Assembly: GCA_900469615.1 (NCBI GenBank)
Contig: UBYA01000002.1
Location: 1 to 64,000, forward strand
Origin: Hyphomicrobiales bacterium
Lineage (GTDB): Bacteria; Pseudomonadota; Alphaproteobacteria; Rhizobiales; Rhizobiaceae
Length of the DNA stretch: 64,000 bases
Direction: 5' to 3'
A program made the translations under genes and the position numbers. A model generated the notes under the pieces. It saw nothing but the letters and a program-made list of their open reading frames with translations, was not told the origin of the DNA and ran no database searches. Shown one piece after another: positions 10,037 through 19,493 of the stretch. How positions within the stretch are numbered: position 1 is the first letter of the stretch; each line of letters begins with the position of its first letter.

Positions 10037-11053
10037 ATGAACATTGCCAAGATGCTTCTGGCATCCGCCGTCATCGCGTGCGTTGTCGTGCCGGGTTCCG
10101 CTTCTGCTGATACGTCATCCAAGAAAATTGCATTGTCGAACAACTACGCCGGCAATTCCTGGCGTCAGGCCATGCTCACAAGCTGGCAGAAGGTCACGGG
10201 CGAAGCCGTAAAGGCCGGCGTGGTCGCCGCCGCCGATCCGTTTACCACCGCGGAAAACCAGGCGACCGAACAGGCCGCCCAAATTCAGAACATGATCCTG
10301 CAGGGCTATGATGCGATCGTCATCGATGCCGCCTCTCCGACCGCGCTGAATGGAGCCATCAAGGAAGCCTGTGATGCGAAGATCGTCGTCGTATCATTCG
10401 ACGGGATCGTCACGGAACCCTGCGCTTGGCGCATTGCCGTCGACTTCAAGGGCATGGGCGCGAGCCAGATCGAATATCTTGCCAAGAAGATGCCCAAGGG
10501 CGGCAACGTGCTTGAAATCCGCGGGCTCGCCGGCGTTTCCGTCGATGACGAGATTTCGGCCGGGATCCATGACGCCGTCGCCAAGTATCCGCAGTTCAAG
10601 ATCGTGGGTTCGGTTCATGGCGACTGGGCGCAGGACGTTGCGCAGCGCGCGGTTGCCGGTATTCTCCCGAGCCTTCCCGATATTGCTGCGGTCGTAACCC
10701 AGGGCGGAGATGGCTATGGCGCCGCCCAGGCATTTGCCGCCGCAAAGCGCCCGATGCCGACGATCGTCATGGGCAACCGGCAAGACGAACTTGCTTGGTG
10801 GAAGAAGGAAAAGGACGCGAGCGGCTACGAAACCATGTCGGTCTCCATCGCTCCAGGCGTCTCGACGCTTGCCTTCTGGGTCGCTCAGCAGATCCTCGAC
10901 GGTCAAGAGGTGAAAAAGGATCTGGTGGTTCCGTTCCTGCGCATTGATCAGGATAACCTTGAAACCAATCTCGCCACCACGCAGGCGGGCGGCGTCGCGA
11001 ACGTCGAATACACGCTCGACGATGCCAAGAAGGTCATTGCTTCGGCCAAATAG
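10037..11053 (+). CDS. Periplasmic sugar-binding protein of second ABC importer
   Basis: 338-residue precursor with a clear signal peptide (MNIAKMLLASAVIACVVVPGSASA). The mature part starts KKIALSNNYAGNSWRQAML, typical of ribose-type (Peripla_BP_4) proteins of the branch that pairs with two separate permeases. The ATG at 10037 follows GGGAGGAAAAT; the open frame reaches back to 9845 but that part lacks a ribosome site and would bury the signal peptide. First gene of the plus-strand operon that continues through 15461. Confidence 0.92.
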   Translation: MNIAKMLLASAVIACVVVPGSASADTSSKKIALSNNYAGNSWRQAMLTSWQKVTGEAVKAGVVAAADPFTTAENQATEQAAQIQNMILQGYDAIVIDAASPTALNGAIKEACDAKIVVVSFDGIVTEPCAWRIAVDFKGMGASQIEYLAKKMPKGGNVLEIRGLAGVSVDDEISAGIHDAVAKYPQFKIVGSVHGDWAQDVAQRAVAGILPSLPDIAAVVTQGGDGYGAAQAFAAAKRPMPTIVMGNRQDELAWWKKEKDASGYETMSVSIAPGVSTLAFWVAQQILDGQEVKKDLVVPFLRIDQDNLETNLATTQAGGVANVEYTLDDAKKVIASAK

Positions 11054-11131
11054 TCGATATCAGCCAGCAAGAATGGCCGGTGCCGCTCAACGTGGCGGCA
11101 CCGGTTGACGCAACGCCCGGCCGGACGATCC

Positions 11132-12619
11132 ATGATTGCAGTCAAAGACAATAGCGCGAGACACAATGCCGAGCGGCACGCGATCGTTTCGGTCAAGGGC
11201 GTCAAGGTGCATTTCGGTGCCGTCAAGGCGCTGGATGGTGCCGACCTGATCATTCATGCCGGTGAATGTATCGGTCTTGTCGGTCACAATGGTGCCGGCA
11301 AGTCGACGATCGTCAACGTCATCAATGGGGGCCTCAGCCCGCATGAAGGAACGATTTCGTATGAAGGCGATGACAAGGCGCACGGCATCAACGCGGCGCG
11401 CGCGCACGGCATTCGCTGCGTTTTCCAGGAGCTTTCGCTTGCTCCCAATCTGACCGTGGTCGAAAATATGCGGGTCGTCCATCACGGTCTTTCCGGCTGG
11501 AGCTGGCGCAGACAGGCGGCCACGATCGTGCGCTCCAAACTTGATGAGGTTTTTCCCGGCCACAAGATCGATGTCATGCGCACCGTCGGCGAACTTTCGA
11601 TCGCCGAACGGCAGATGGTGGAGATTGCGATAACCTTCTGTAGTGTCGGCCAGGCACCGAGGCTGGTCATTCTGGATGAGCCGACGTCCTCGCTCGATGC
11701 AGGGCTGGCCGCACAGCTGATGGCATACGTGCGCCGCTTTGTGGAGGATGGCGGCGCCGTGATGCTGATCTCGCACATTCTTGGCGAGATCCTTTCGACG
11801 GCAAGCCGCATTCTGGTCATGAAAGACGGTCGTGTAGTGGCTGATCGGGCAGCGCAGGATTTTTCCGTCCATAGTCTTGTTCAGGCAATGGGAAGTGTCG
11901 TCAAGGAGCAAGACCGCAAGCGCAGGCCGGAAGAGCGCGCCGCAATCGCTCCCATTCTTGCCTTGCCGGCGCGCGGCGGCAACGGTCTTGCCTTCGAAAT
12001 CCGCAAGGGAGAAGTGATTGGTCTTGCCGGTCTTGCCGGTCACGGCCAGACCGAGATGCTGCTTGAATTGCATCGAGCCTTGTCAAGCAACTGGCTGCCC
12101 GGCAGGCGTGACAGGATTACGTTCGTTGCCGGCGATCGCAGCCTGAACGGGACTTTCCCTTTATGGAGCATCCTCAAGAATCTCAGTATCGCATCGCTCG
12201 GTGACCTGTCGAAGATGTCGCTGGTCAACAGACAACGGGAGGAGCGTCTGGGCGCGGATTGGAAAGGACGGATCGAAATCCGTACGCCAGCGATGGGGAA
12301 CGGCATCTTGTCGTTGTCCGGCGGCAATCAGCAAAAGGTTCTGTTCGCCCGCGCGCTCGCGACGAACTCGCCGATCGTGCTGATGGATGATCCCATGCGC
12401 GGTGTCGATATCGGCACCAAGCAGGAAGTTTATCGCATCCTCAACGACGAGGCTTCTGCCGGCCGGACATTCATCTGGTACTCCACCGAAATGGACGAGA
12501 TTCGCCTTTGCGACCGCGCCTACGTCTTTCGTGACGGCGCCATCGTCGCGGAACTCGTTGGCGATGAGATCACGGAGGAAAATGTGCTGGCAGCCTCTTT
12601 TGCCGGGGAGGGCACTTGA
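11132..12619 (+). CDS. Ribose-type ABC transporter, ATP-binding protein
   Basis: Double ATPase of 495 residues. Domain 1 has Walker A GHNGAGKST, signature LSIAERQ and Walker B VILDEPTSSLD. Domain 2 has a degenerate P-loop (GLAGHGQTEM) but an intact LSGGNQQK signature and LMDDPMRGVD. Domain 2 is shorter than in RbsA between these motifs. The start chosen is ATG 11132; TTG 11105 in frame is possible and neither has a strong ribosome site. Cotranscribed with the binding protein and both permeases. Confidence 0.9.
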   Translation: MIAVKDNSARHNAERHAIVSVKGVKVHFGAVKALDGADLIIHAGECIGLVGHNGAGKSTIVNVINGGLSPHEGTISYEGDDKAHGINAARAHGIRCVFQELSLAPNLTVVENMRVVHHGLSGWSWRRQAATIVRSKLDEVFPGHKIDVMRTVGELSIAERQMVEIAITFCSVGQAPRLVILDEPTSSLDAGLAAQLMAYVRRFVEDGGAVMLISHILGEILSTASRILVMKDGRVVADRAAQDFSVHSLVQAMGSVVKEQDRKRRPEERAAIAPILALPARGGNGLAFEIRKGEVIGLAGLAGHGQTEMLLELHRALSSNWLPGRRDRITFVAGDRSLNGTFPLWSILKNLSIASLGDLSKMSLVNRQREERLGADWKGRIEIRTPAMGNGILSLSGGNQQKVLFARALATNSPIVLMDDPMRGVDIGTKQEVYRILNDEASAGRTFIWYSTEMDEIRLCDRAYVFRDGAIVAELVGDEITEENVLAASFAGEGT

Positions 12620-13560
12620 TGCGTCCATCATCCGCCACCCTGCGCCTGCTGATCCCGGCCCTGTCGCTGGCCGTCCTGCTCATTGCGGTCTTCTATCTTC
12701 AGCCTCGCGCCATGAGTTATCTCGGCCTCAACCTGCTTTTTAATCTCGCTGTGCCGATTGCGCTCGCGACGATCGCACAGATGATGATCATGTCGGTCAA
12801 CGATCTCGATCTGTCGATGGGCACGTTCGTCAGTTTCACCGCTTGCGTTGCTGCGACCTATCTTCAGTCGACCCCGCTTTTGGGCGTCCTCATTCTTGTC
12901 GCGGCGATCGCCGTCTACGCGGCCATGGGCGTCATCATCTACATCAGGGATCTGCCCTCTATCGTCGTCACCCTCGGCATGAGTTTCGTCTGGGGCGGCC
13001 TTGCCGTGCTGCTGCTGCCCGCGCCGGGCGGCGCGGCGCCCGACTGGGCTCGCTGGCTGATGACATCCAAACCGCCGCTCGTACCGATGGCGATCGTTGC
13101 CAGTGTCGTCATTGCGCTGATTTCCCACTTGCTCGTCATGCGTTCGTCCTTCGGCGTGCTGATCCGCGGGGTCGGCGGCAACCAACGCTCGCTTCAACGC
13201 GCCGGCTGGTCCGTCGTCACTCTGCGTGCGGCGGCCTACGCGCTCGCCGGGCTCTTCGCGGTGCTCTCGGGCATCGCGCTGGTCGGACTTACTACCTCGG
13301 CGGACGCGAATATCGCGCTGCGTTACACGCTGCTGTCGATCGCCGGCGTCATTCTCGGCGGCGGCGAATTCATCGGCGGTCGCGTATCTCCGGTCGGAGC
13401 CGTCATCGGCGCCTTGACGCTGACGCTGGCAGGCTCGTTTCTGTCATTCCTGCGGATCTCGCCGGATTGGCAGATCGGTGCGCAAGGCGCCATTCTCATC
13501 GTCGTGCTTGCCCTGCGGCTCTTGCTCAACCGTGTCGAGAAGCGGGAGAAACACTCATGA
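12619..13560 (+). CDS. Ribose-type ABC transporter, permease 1
   Basis: Hydrophobic protein of 313 residues with the RbsC-family motif VNDLDLSMGTFVS after the second helix and GGGEFIGGRVSPVGAVIGA near the C-terminus. Its ATG overlaps the ATPase stop (ATGA), and its own stop overlaps the next permease (ATGA). Two distinct permease genes suggest a heterodimeric channel, unlike the single-permease system at 0.26-6.3 kb. Confidence 0.9.
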   Translation: MRPSSATLRLLIPALSLAVLLIAVFYLQPRAMSYLGLNLLFNLAVPIALATIAQMMIMSVNDLDLSMGTFVSFTACVAATYLQSTPLLGVLILVAAIAVYAAMGVIIYIRDLPSIVVTLGMSFVWGGLAVLLLPAPGGAAPDWARWLMTSKPPLVPMAIVASVVIALISHLLVMRSSFGVLIRGVGGNQRSLQRAGWSVVTLRAAAYALAGLFAVLSGIALVGLTTSADANIALRYTLLSIAGVILGGGEFIGGRVSPVGAVIGALTLTLAGSFLSFLRISPDWQIGAQGAILIVVLALRLLLNRVEKREKHS

Positions 13561-14507
13561 CGGTTCTTCGCGCGCTTGGCCGCAAGCCCTGGATATGGTC
13601 ATTCTTGGCCGCCATCATCGTCTGGCTCGTGACCGTATTCTTTACCGGTGGAGCAAGCTCGATTGGCCTTTCGCAGGCCGCCCTGACCTTTGCGGCCTTC
13701 TCTGTGATCGTCGGCATCGGGCAGATGTTCGTCATCACGCTCGGTCCGGGCAACATCGATCTTTCCGTGCCGGCCACCATGACGCTTGCAGGGACCTTGG
13801 CGCTGAAACTGATGAACGTCGAGGACGGCCTGATCATGCCCGGTCTGCTCGTGTCGATCCTCATCGGCCTTGGCATCGGGATCGGCAATTACGCACTCAT
13901 CAAGCTCTTGCGCATCCCGCCGATCATCGCGACGTTGTCGATGAGCTTCATCATCCAGTCGACGGCAATTTGGAGTAATCGCGGCCTGCGCATCAAACCG
14001 CCCGAACAGCTGGCTGATTTCACGACCTCAAGTTTCCTCGGGGTGCCGAATGTGGCGATCGTCGCGCTGGTACTCTCCGCACTAGGCTGGCTGCTGTTGG
14101 AGCGGACGATCTATGGCAGGTGGATTTCAGCCATCGGGCAGAGCATGTTTGCCGCGAAAATGGCAGGCATTCCCGTCGATGGAACGCGACTTGCGACCTA
14201 TGTGCTTTGCGCGATCCTGGCCTCGATCTGCGGTTATCTTCTTGCCAGCTTTTCCGGTGGCGCTGCCTTGAACATGGGCGCCGAATATCTGCTGATGTCG
14301 ATTGCGGTCGTCATCATCGGGGGAACGGCTGTGGCCGGCGGCGATTCGAATGTGCCCGGCATATGGGGCGCTTCGCTCTTCATGTTCCTCGTTGTCTCGA
14401 TGCTCAACACATATGGCTTCGGCGCCGGCCCGCGGCTGGTTCTCACCGGCCTCATCATCATCGCCGTTATTCTGATCGCAGGTGGCCGCCCAACCGGCGG
14501 ACGCTGA
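13557..14507 (+). CDS. Ribose-type ABC transporter, permease 2
   Basis: 316-residue RbsC-family permease with LGPGNIDLSVPATMTLAG in the signature position and IIGGTAVAGGDSNVPGIWGA near the end. The start at 13557 is set by the ATGA overlap with permease 1; the open frame runs upstream to 12843 but there it is only a shadow of permease 1. Partner of the preceding permease, ATPase and binding protein. Confidence 0.9.
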   Translation: MTVLRALGRKPWIWSFLAAIIVWLVTVFFTGGASSIGLSQAALTFAAFSVIVGIGQMFVITLGPGNIDLSVPATMTLAGTLALKLMNVEDGLIMPGLLVSILIGLGIGIGNYALIKLLRIPPIIATLSMSFIIQSTAIWSNRGLRIKPPEQLADFTTSSFLGVPNVAIVALVLSALGWLLLERTIYGRWISAIGQSMFAAKMAGIPVDGTRLATYVLCAILASICGYLLASFSGGAALNMGAEYLLMSIAVVIIGGTAVAGGDSNVPGIWGASLFMFLVVSMLNTYGFGAGPRLVLTGLIIIAVILIAGGRPTGGR

Positions 14508-14540
14508 CACTGTTCCCCAGCAGTTTTTAGGACATCCGTA

Positions 14541-15461
14541 ATGCCGAACGACGCATCCCCTCTGTATGAAATCTATGATATACGCTTCCGCAACCTTGTC
14601 GTTCCGAGCGCTGGGCTGGAGGAGCTTTATTCCGATTGCCGTTGGGCGGAAGGTCCCGTCTGGTTTGCCGATAGCGGAAGCCTGATATGGAGCGATATTC
14701 CCAATGAGCGCATGTTGCGCTGGGTGCCAGGCGGCGGCGTGTCGATTTTTCGGGCGCCGTCCAATTTTTCCAACGGCAACACGCGCGACTGCCAGGGGCG
14801 CTTGGTATCATGCGAACATGGTACCCGCCGGGTGACGCGCACGGAAATCGACGGCTCGATCACGGTTCTTGCGGACAGCTATAAGGGTAAGCGCCTGAAC
14901 TCGCCCAATGATGTCGTCGTTCGTTCAGACGGAACCATCTGGTTTACCGACCCGACCTACGGCATCCTCTCCAATTACGAGGGATACAAGGCCGAACCGG
15001 AGCAGGCGAGCCGCAATGTCTACCGGCTCGATCCTTCGACGGGTGAACTGGACGTCGTGATCGAGGATTTCCGCCAGCCGAACGGCCTGGCCTTCTCTCC
15101 CGACGAGACAAGGCTTTACGTTGCCGATTCCGCTGCCAGCCATGACATCGAAGCCCCGAGGCATATTCGCGTCTTCGATGTCGTGGATGGAAAGAAGCTC
15201 GCAAACGGTCGCGTCTTCTGCGACATCGATACCGGCATTCCCGACGGCTTTCGCGCCGATGTGGACGGCAATATCTGGACGAGCGCCGGCGACGGCGTCC
15301 ATTGCTTCGCCGCCGATGGTACTTTGATCGGCAAGATCAAGATACCGCAGACCGTGGCCAATCTTACTTTCGGTGGCCCCCGCCGCAATCAGCTGTTCAT
15401 CACCGCCACGCGATCGCTCTATCGGGTTTACACGACGGCAACAGGCGCTCAGGTGCCGTGA
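14541..15461 (+). CDS. SMP-30/gluconolactonase-family lactonase
   Basis: 306-residue six-bladed beta-propeller hydrolase that probably opens a sugar-acid lactone. Metal-site residues typical of the family are visible: Glu in WAEGPVW, Asn in LNSPNDVVV, and Asp in NGLAFSPDETRLYVADS. It lies 33 bp after the second permease gene on the same strand, so it likely acts on an oxidised product of the sugar brought in by this importer. No signal peptide, so cytosolic. Confidence 0.9.
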   Translation: MPNDASPLYEIYDIRFRNLVVPSAGLEELYSDCRWAEGPVWFADSGSLIWSDIPNERMLRWVPGGGVSIFRAPSNFSNGNTRDCQGRLVSCEHGTRRVTRTEIDGSITVLADSYKGKRLNSPNDVVVRSDGTIWFTDPTYGILSNYEGYKAEPEQASRNVYRLDPSTGELDVVIEDFRQPNGLAFSPDETRLYVADSAASHDIEAPRHIRVFDVVDGKKLANGRVFCDIDTGIPDGFRADVDGNIWTSAGDGVHCFAADGTLIGKIKIPQTVANLTFGGPRRNQLFITATRSLYRVYTTATGAQVP

Positions 15462-15717
15462 ATAGTCCGTTCCAGCAGGACTTGGTACGCCCAGCCGATG
15501 GCGCTACACCGCGCCGCGGCTGGAGTCGGCTCAGCGAAGGCCGGCGAAAGTCGCCGGGAAACGAAAACGCGCACCTGCCGTATTAAAAAGGCGGAAAAGC
15601 TGGCGCGACGAATAAAGGCCCCGACGTAGCCATACAGAAGCAAGGCTACCATCACGCCGGGAATGATACGGATATGCCGAAGCGGTGACCGGTATCGAGC
15701 TGCGGCTATCGCCTTTT

Positions 15718-15743
15718 GGAGCGGCGTTGGCTTGAGCCGCTCC
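15718..15743. terminator. Hairpin between convergent lactonase and GntR genes
   Basis: Inverted repeat GGAGCGGC / GCCGCTCC with a 10-nt loop, 15 bp past the GntR stop and preceded by CTTTT on the plus strand. A weak candidate for a shared terminator in the 296-bp gap 15462-15757, which otherwise shows no gene I can support. Confidence 0.4.
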
Positions 15744-15757
15744 GACCACCGCTGCGG

Positions 15758-16432
15758 TCAGCGGCTGCCCTTGTGGTCCTTTTCGAGAAATTCGAGGTAG
15801 GCATCGCGCCTCGCCTTGATGTGATTGACGCATACTTCCGCGAGCGCCCAGGAGTCGTTCCCACTCAGGAGGCTCAGAATGAGGCGATGATCCGCGATCG
15901 CCCTTTGCCTGTCCGCCTTGTCGCCAAGGCTGTTGGCGCGAACCGGGAAGGTGACATGCAAAAGGTCGGCAATCATGTTGCAAAGATGCGCATTGCCGCA
16001 GAGCGCGAAGACGCCTCTGTGAAATTCGCTGTTGATGTCCTGCATGCCGCGCAAATCTCCTGTCTCGACAGCTGTCTCGTAGCGAGATTCGATTTCTTCG
16101 AGCTTTTCGATCTCACTCTGCTCGACGGGCAGCCTGATGCGCAAGGCCGCATGTCGCTGCAGAACTTCGCGGACCTCATGTAGCTCCTTCACCTCGGCGG
16201 CGCTGAAGGTGCGCACGCGTGCGCCGCGGTTGAGTTCGCGGATGACGATGCCATCATGCTCGAGCAAAGCCAGAGCCGCGCGAACGATATGCCTGGATAC
16301 TCCGAAGCGGGCGAGCAGTCTTTCTTCCCTGAGCGCCGCCCCAGGTTCTATGCGCCCGAAAATAATGTCCTCCTCGATGCAACGCGCCACGCGCGTAGTC
16401 TCGGATTGCTGATCTGCGGTGGGATCTCGCAT
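15758..16432 (-). CDS. GntR-family (FCD-domain) transcriptional regulator
   Basis: 224-residue regulator with an N-terminal winged helix (about 10-75; EERLLARFGVSRHIVRAALALLEHDGIV) and a C-terminal FCD ligand domain (about 80-215) with the spaced His/Asp residues (DINSEFHRG, DHRLIL, NHIKARRD) that bind a metal and carboxylate ligand in this family. Divergent from the MFS permease operon and presumably its regulator, acting at the GTCGAC-centred sites between them. Confidence 0.9.
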   Translation of the reverse strand: MRDPTADQQSETTRVARCIEEDIIFGRIEPGAALREERLLARFGVSRHIVRAALALLEHDGIVIRELNRGARVRTFSAAEVKELHEVREVLQRHAALRIRLPVEQSEIEKLEEIESRYETAVETGDLRGMQDINSEFHRGVFALCGNAHLCNMIADLLHVTFPVRANSLGDKADRQRAIADHRLILSLLSGNDSWALAEVCVNHIKARRDAYLEFLEKDHKGSR

Positions 16433-16499
16433 GCGGCCCTCAATTTGATGTTTCTACGACACCCTAATCTCTGTCCAGCGAAAGTCCAATTGCAATTTT

Positions 16500-16563
16500 G
16501 TCGACATTTTTACGATAATATGCGCTTGACCAAAGGGTATTTCGACATATTGTCGACAATATG
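16500..16563. promoter_or_regulatory. GTCGAC-centred operator pair for the GntR regulator
   Basis: A perfect 18-bp palindrome, CATATTGTCGACAATATG, spans 16546-16563, and a second TTTTGTCGACATTTT site is centred 52 bp upstream at 16500-16505, about five helical turns away. Both sit in the short divergent region between the GntR gene and the MFS permease. The strong palindrome ends 18 bp before the permease start codon, so binding there would block transcription. Confidence 0.65.
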
Positions 16564-16581
16564 TTGGGAGGAACGAAGTTC

Positions 16582-17976
16582 ATGCAACCAAATTACGATG
16601 TCGACGACACAACCCGCCATGCCTCGCCCGAGTCGCGATGCCGATCTTCTGCGGGCCACGCAAGCGAGGGCTTTAGTGGAAGGGCCTCGAAGCGCATCCG
16701 GTTCCGGCAGCGGAGCGCGCTTGCAATGCTCGTGGCCGCCGGCATGATCAACTATATCGACAGGGCCGCACTATCGATCGGAAGCCCGCTGATCCGCGAC
16801 GAGTTCGGTCTATCCATCGCCGACATGGGTCTGCTTCTGTCGGTCTTCCTCTGGGCTTATTCCTTCACTCAATTGCCGGTCGGTGGCCTGGTCGATCGCT
16901 TCGGTCCACGCAAGATGCTGGGCCTCGGTCTGTTTGTATGGTCGGTTGCGCAGGCAGTCAGCGCGCTGACAACCGGATTCATGTCGTTCGCTGCCACGCG
17001 CGCAGTACTGGGCATTGGCGAATCACCACAATTCTCGTCGTGCATTCGCGTGGTCCGCGATTGGTATAATGTCCGCGAACGCGGGTTGCCGACCGGTCTT
17101 TTCGCCGGATCGTCCGCATTGGGTACGGCGATTGCTGGGCCGATCCTGACTTTCCTGATGCTGCAATTCGGATGGCGATGGATGTTCGCCATCATGGGGC
17201 TACTTGGCATCTTTCTCGCGATCGTCTGGTATATATTCTACCGCGATGTCGACACGGCGGCACTGACTGAGGACGAAGTCGAGTATCTCTCCGCTGGGGA
17301 GAGCAGGGAGCCGCCCCACAAACCATCGCTTGCCGAGTGGCTTCGTCTCATGCGGCTATCAACGACCTGGGGCGTTGTGCTGGGTTTCGTAGGAACCACT
17401 TACCTCAGCTGGCTTTACACCGCCTGGCTCCCATCCTACCTTTCGATCGACCGCCATCTCAGCCTTCCCAAGACCGGCATTCTGGTAGCCATTCCCTTTC
17501 TTTGTTCGATGGGTGGTACGGTTTCCGGCGGCCTGTTCACTCAGTGGCTGATCCTGCGAAAGATTTCCCCGCTCATGAGCGTCAAGGTGACTGCGGCCGG
17601 CGGTACTCTGGGAATGTCGATATTCACGATCTTTGCAGCTGAGGTCAGCAGCACTCCCGTTGCAATAACATGCCTGTCTATCGCAATGTTTCTGGGTGGC
17701 ATATCCTTGACGAATGCCTGGACCATGATCGGCGTCGTGGCTCCGAGAGCCTATGTCGGTTCGCTTGCTGGCATGAAGAATTTCGTCGGATATCTCGGAG
17801 GCGCCATGGCGCCGACGGTCACCGGCTTCATCGTACAATCGACTGGTTCGTTCGAACCGGCACTCATCACGGCTGCGGTCATCGGTGTGAGTTCGGCATT
17901 CATCTATTTCTTCGGCGTCCGACGAACGATCGATGCAAGCGAAATCACCGGCGTCTCGTCTCCGTCCGGGAAATGA
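16582..17976 (+). CDS. MFS permease, anion:cation symporter-like (sugar acid/aromatic acid)
   Basis: 464-residue major facilitator with about 12 helices. MINYIDRAALSIGSPLIRDEFGLS in helix 1 and the loop 2-3 signature GGLVDRFGPRKML place it with the ACS family (hexuronate, galactonate, phthalate-type transporters). A charged, unusually long N-terminal tail of about 45 residues precedes helix 1. The ATG at 16582 follows GGGAGGAA; the upstream ATG at 16561 lies inside the operator. First gene of an operon with a hydratase and an aldolase. Confidence 0.9.
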   Translation: MQPNYDVDDTTRHASPESRCRSSAGHASEGFSGRASKRIRFRQRSALAMLVAAGMINYIDRAALSIGSPLIRDEFGLSIADMGLLLSVFLWAYSFTQLPVGGLVDRFGPRKMLGLGLFVWSVAQAVSALTTGFMSFAATRAVLGIGESPQFSSCIRVVRDWYNVRERGLPTGLFAGSSALGTAIAGPILTFLMLQFGWRWMFAIMGLLGIFLAIVWYIFYRDVDTAALTEDEVEYLSAGESREPPHKPSLAEWLRLMRLSTTWGVVLGFVGTTYLSWLYTAWLPSYLSIDRHLSLPKTGILVAIPFLCSMGGTVSGGLFTQWLILRKISPLMSVKVTAAGGTLGMSIFTIFAAEVSSTPVAITCLSIAMFLGGISLTNAWTMIGVVAPRAYVGSLAGMKNFVGYLGGAMAPTVTGFIVQSTGSFEPALITAAVIGVSSAFIYFFGVRRTIDASEITGVSSPSGK

Positions 17977-18001
17977 CGTGGCATAAACAAACGGAAAAAC
18001 A

Positions 18002-18769
18002 GTGTCTTCGAAAACATCCGAACTGCTGAATCTGCTGACCGACGCGCGCCACGACCGCGCGCCGATCAGCCAACTGCCGCATGACCTCGTTCCCGACAGC
18101 ATCGAGAAGGCCTATGCCGTCCAGGATGCGGTCGCCGAGCGGGAAACAAGCTACGGCTGGAAAGTGGGCTTCCCCAGGAATGGGGACGAACGCCGATGCG
18201 CCCCCTTGGTCGGCCAAGGGCTCTACACGGCGCCCTGCGTCTTGTCCGCCGCCGCGCTTGGCGCAGACAGCGTCGAGGTGGAAATAGCCGTCGTCCTCGG
18301 GGCCGATCTTCCTCCGCGCGCCAAGCCCTATACGTCGTCCACCGTCGAAGCCAGCATCGGATCGCTTCGGCTGGCATACGAACTCGTGGGATCGCGTTTT
18401 GTCGACCGTATGTCGATCACGCCCCTGACGGCCATCGCCGACTGCCAGAGCAATGCTGCGACCGTGCTCGGTGCGCCGGTAAAGCAATGGCAGGCTATCG
18501 ATATCTCAAGGCTCGCGATTGGCCTCATGGTCGACGGCGACGAGATTGCCGCCTGCAAAGGCGGTCCGTCGAAGGCCGACCTGCTGGAGCAGCTTGCATG
18601 GCTTGCCAACCATGCCGCGGCGCGGCACCGGCCGCTGAAAGAAGGCGACGTCATTATCACCGGCGCCAGGATCGGTCCTCTTCCCCTGCCGGCCAAGGGG
18701 CTGATGAAGGCGGTCGCCAACGGCTATCCGACCCTCGAACTGACTTTGACAGCAGATCAACCATTCTGA
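18002..18769 (+). CDS. 2-keto-4-pentenoate hydratase / fumarylacetoacetase-like enzyme
   Basis: 255-residue protein of the MhpD/HpcG branch of the FAH superfamily, which hydrates 2-keto-pentenoates or decarboxylates related keto acids. The start is GTG with a weak ribosome site. GWKVGF, VEVEIAVVLGADL (metal-ligand region) and IADCQSNAATVLG follow the family pattern, and the C-terminus carries GDVIITGARIGPLPL. Together with the following HpaI-type aldolase it suggests catabolism of an aromatic meta-cleavage product or a 2-keto-3-deoxy sugar acid. Confidence 0.85.
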   Translation: MSSKTSELLNLLTDARHDRAPISQLPHDLVPDSIEKAYAVQDAVAERETSYGWKVGFPRNGDERRCAPLVGQGLYTAPCVLSAAALGADSVEVEIAVVLGADLPPRAKPYTSSTVEASIGSLRLAYELVGSRFVDRMSITPLTAIADCQSNAATVLGAPVKQWQAIDISRLAIGLMVDGDEIAACKGGPSKADLLEQLAWLANHAAARHRPLKEGDVIITGARIGPLPLPAKGLMKAVANGYPTLELTLTADQPF

Positions 18770-18782
18770 TTGGAGCATGACC

Positions 18783-19493
18783 ATGAACGGAGCGAAGTTG
18801 CGCGCGAGGCTGCAGGCCGGCGAGGCGATCACGATGTACAATACCCACCATGCCTCCACCGGCCTCGCCGCCCGGCTGGTGGAACTGGGTGCCGATTCTG
18901 TCTTCGTCGACTGCGAACACGGAACCTGGAGCTTCGAGGATGTACGCATGACCGGACAGATCGTCCGGTCGGTCGGCGGCGCGGCGATCATCCGGCCGCA
19001 TTCGCATGAGCGTCCGATCATCATCCGCTATCTCAACGCGGGCGCCGACGGTATCATGGTGCCGATGGTCGACAACGCCGACCAGGCGCGCGCCATTGTC
19101 GATGCGGTGCGCTATGCGCTGCCTTCCGATTATGGGAAACGCCTCGTGGTCGCGATGATCGAGACACAGGAGGCGATCGCAAACCTCGACGAGATGCTGA
19201 AGGTCGAGGGTATCGACGTTTTCTTTATCGGGCCCGGCGACCTTTCGCAGGACATGGGTTATCCGCCAGCTCCGCCCTTCGGCGAACCCCGCCCTGCCGT
19301 CGTCATGGAAAAGGTTGCAATCGCGGTCGAGAAGATCCGGGCGGCCGGCAAGGTGGCTGGCACGCTGGTGACGGCCGAGGAACTGCCGCATTGGCTGGAA
19401 AAGGGCGTCCAGTATTTCTATGTCCACACGGACCCGTTCCTGCGCCGCGGGATTGCAAGCGTCAAGAAGACGCTATCGAAGGAGGTGGTCTGA
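18783..19493 (+). CDS. HpcH/HpaI-family aldolase
   Basis: 236-residue class II pyruvate aldolase that cleaves 4-hydroxy-2-keto acids to pyruvate and an aldehyde. Family features are VDCEHGTWSFEDVR (catalytic His region), GADGIMVPMVDNADQA, and the metal/pyruvate site FIGPGDLSQDMGYP. ATG 18783 is preferred because GGAG lies 7 nt upstream; ATG 18777 is only 1 nt from it. Natural partner of the preceding hydratase-like enzyme. The next gene in the operon is a decayed SDR. Confidence 0.87.
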   Translation: MNGAKLRARLQAGEAITMYNTHHASTGLAARLVELGADSVFVDCEHGTWSFEDVRMTGQIVRSVGGAAIIRPHSHERPIIIRYLNAGADGIMVPMVDNADQARAIVDAVRYALPSDYGKRLVVAMIETQEAIANLDEMLKVEGIDVFFIGPGDLSQDMGYPPAPPFGEPRPAVVMEKVAIAVEKIRAAGKVAGTLVTAEELPHWLEKGVQYFYVHTDPFLRRGIASVKKTLSKEVV

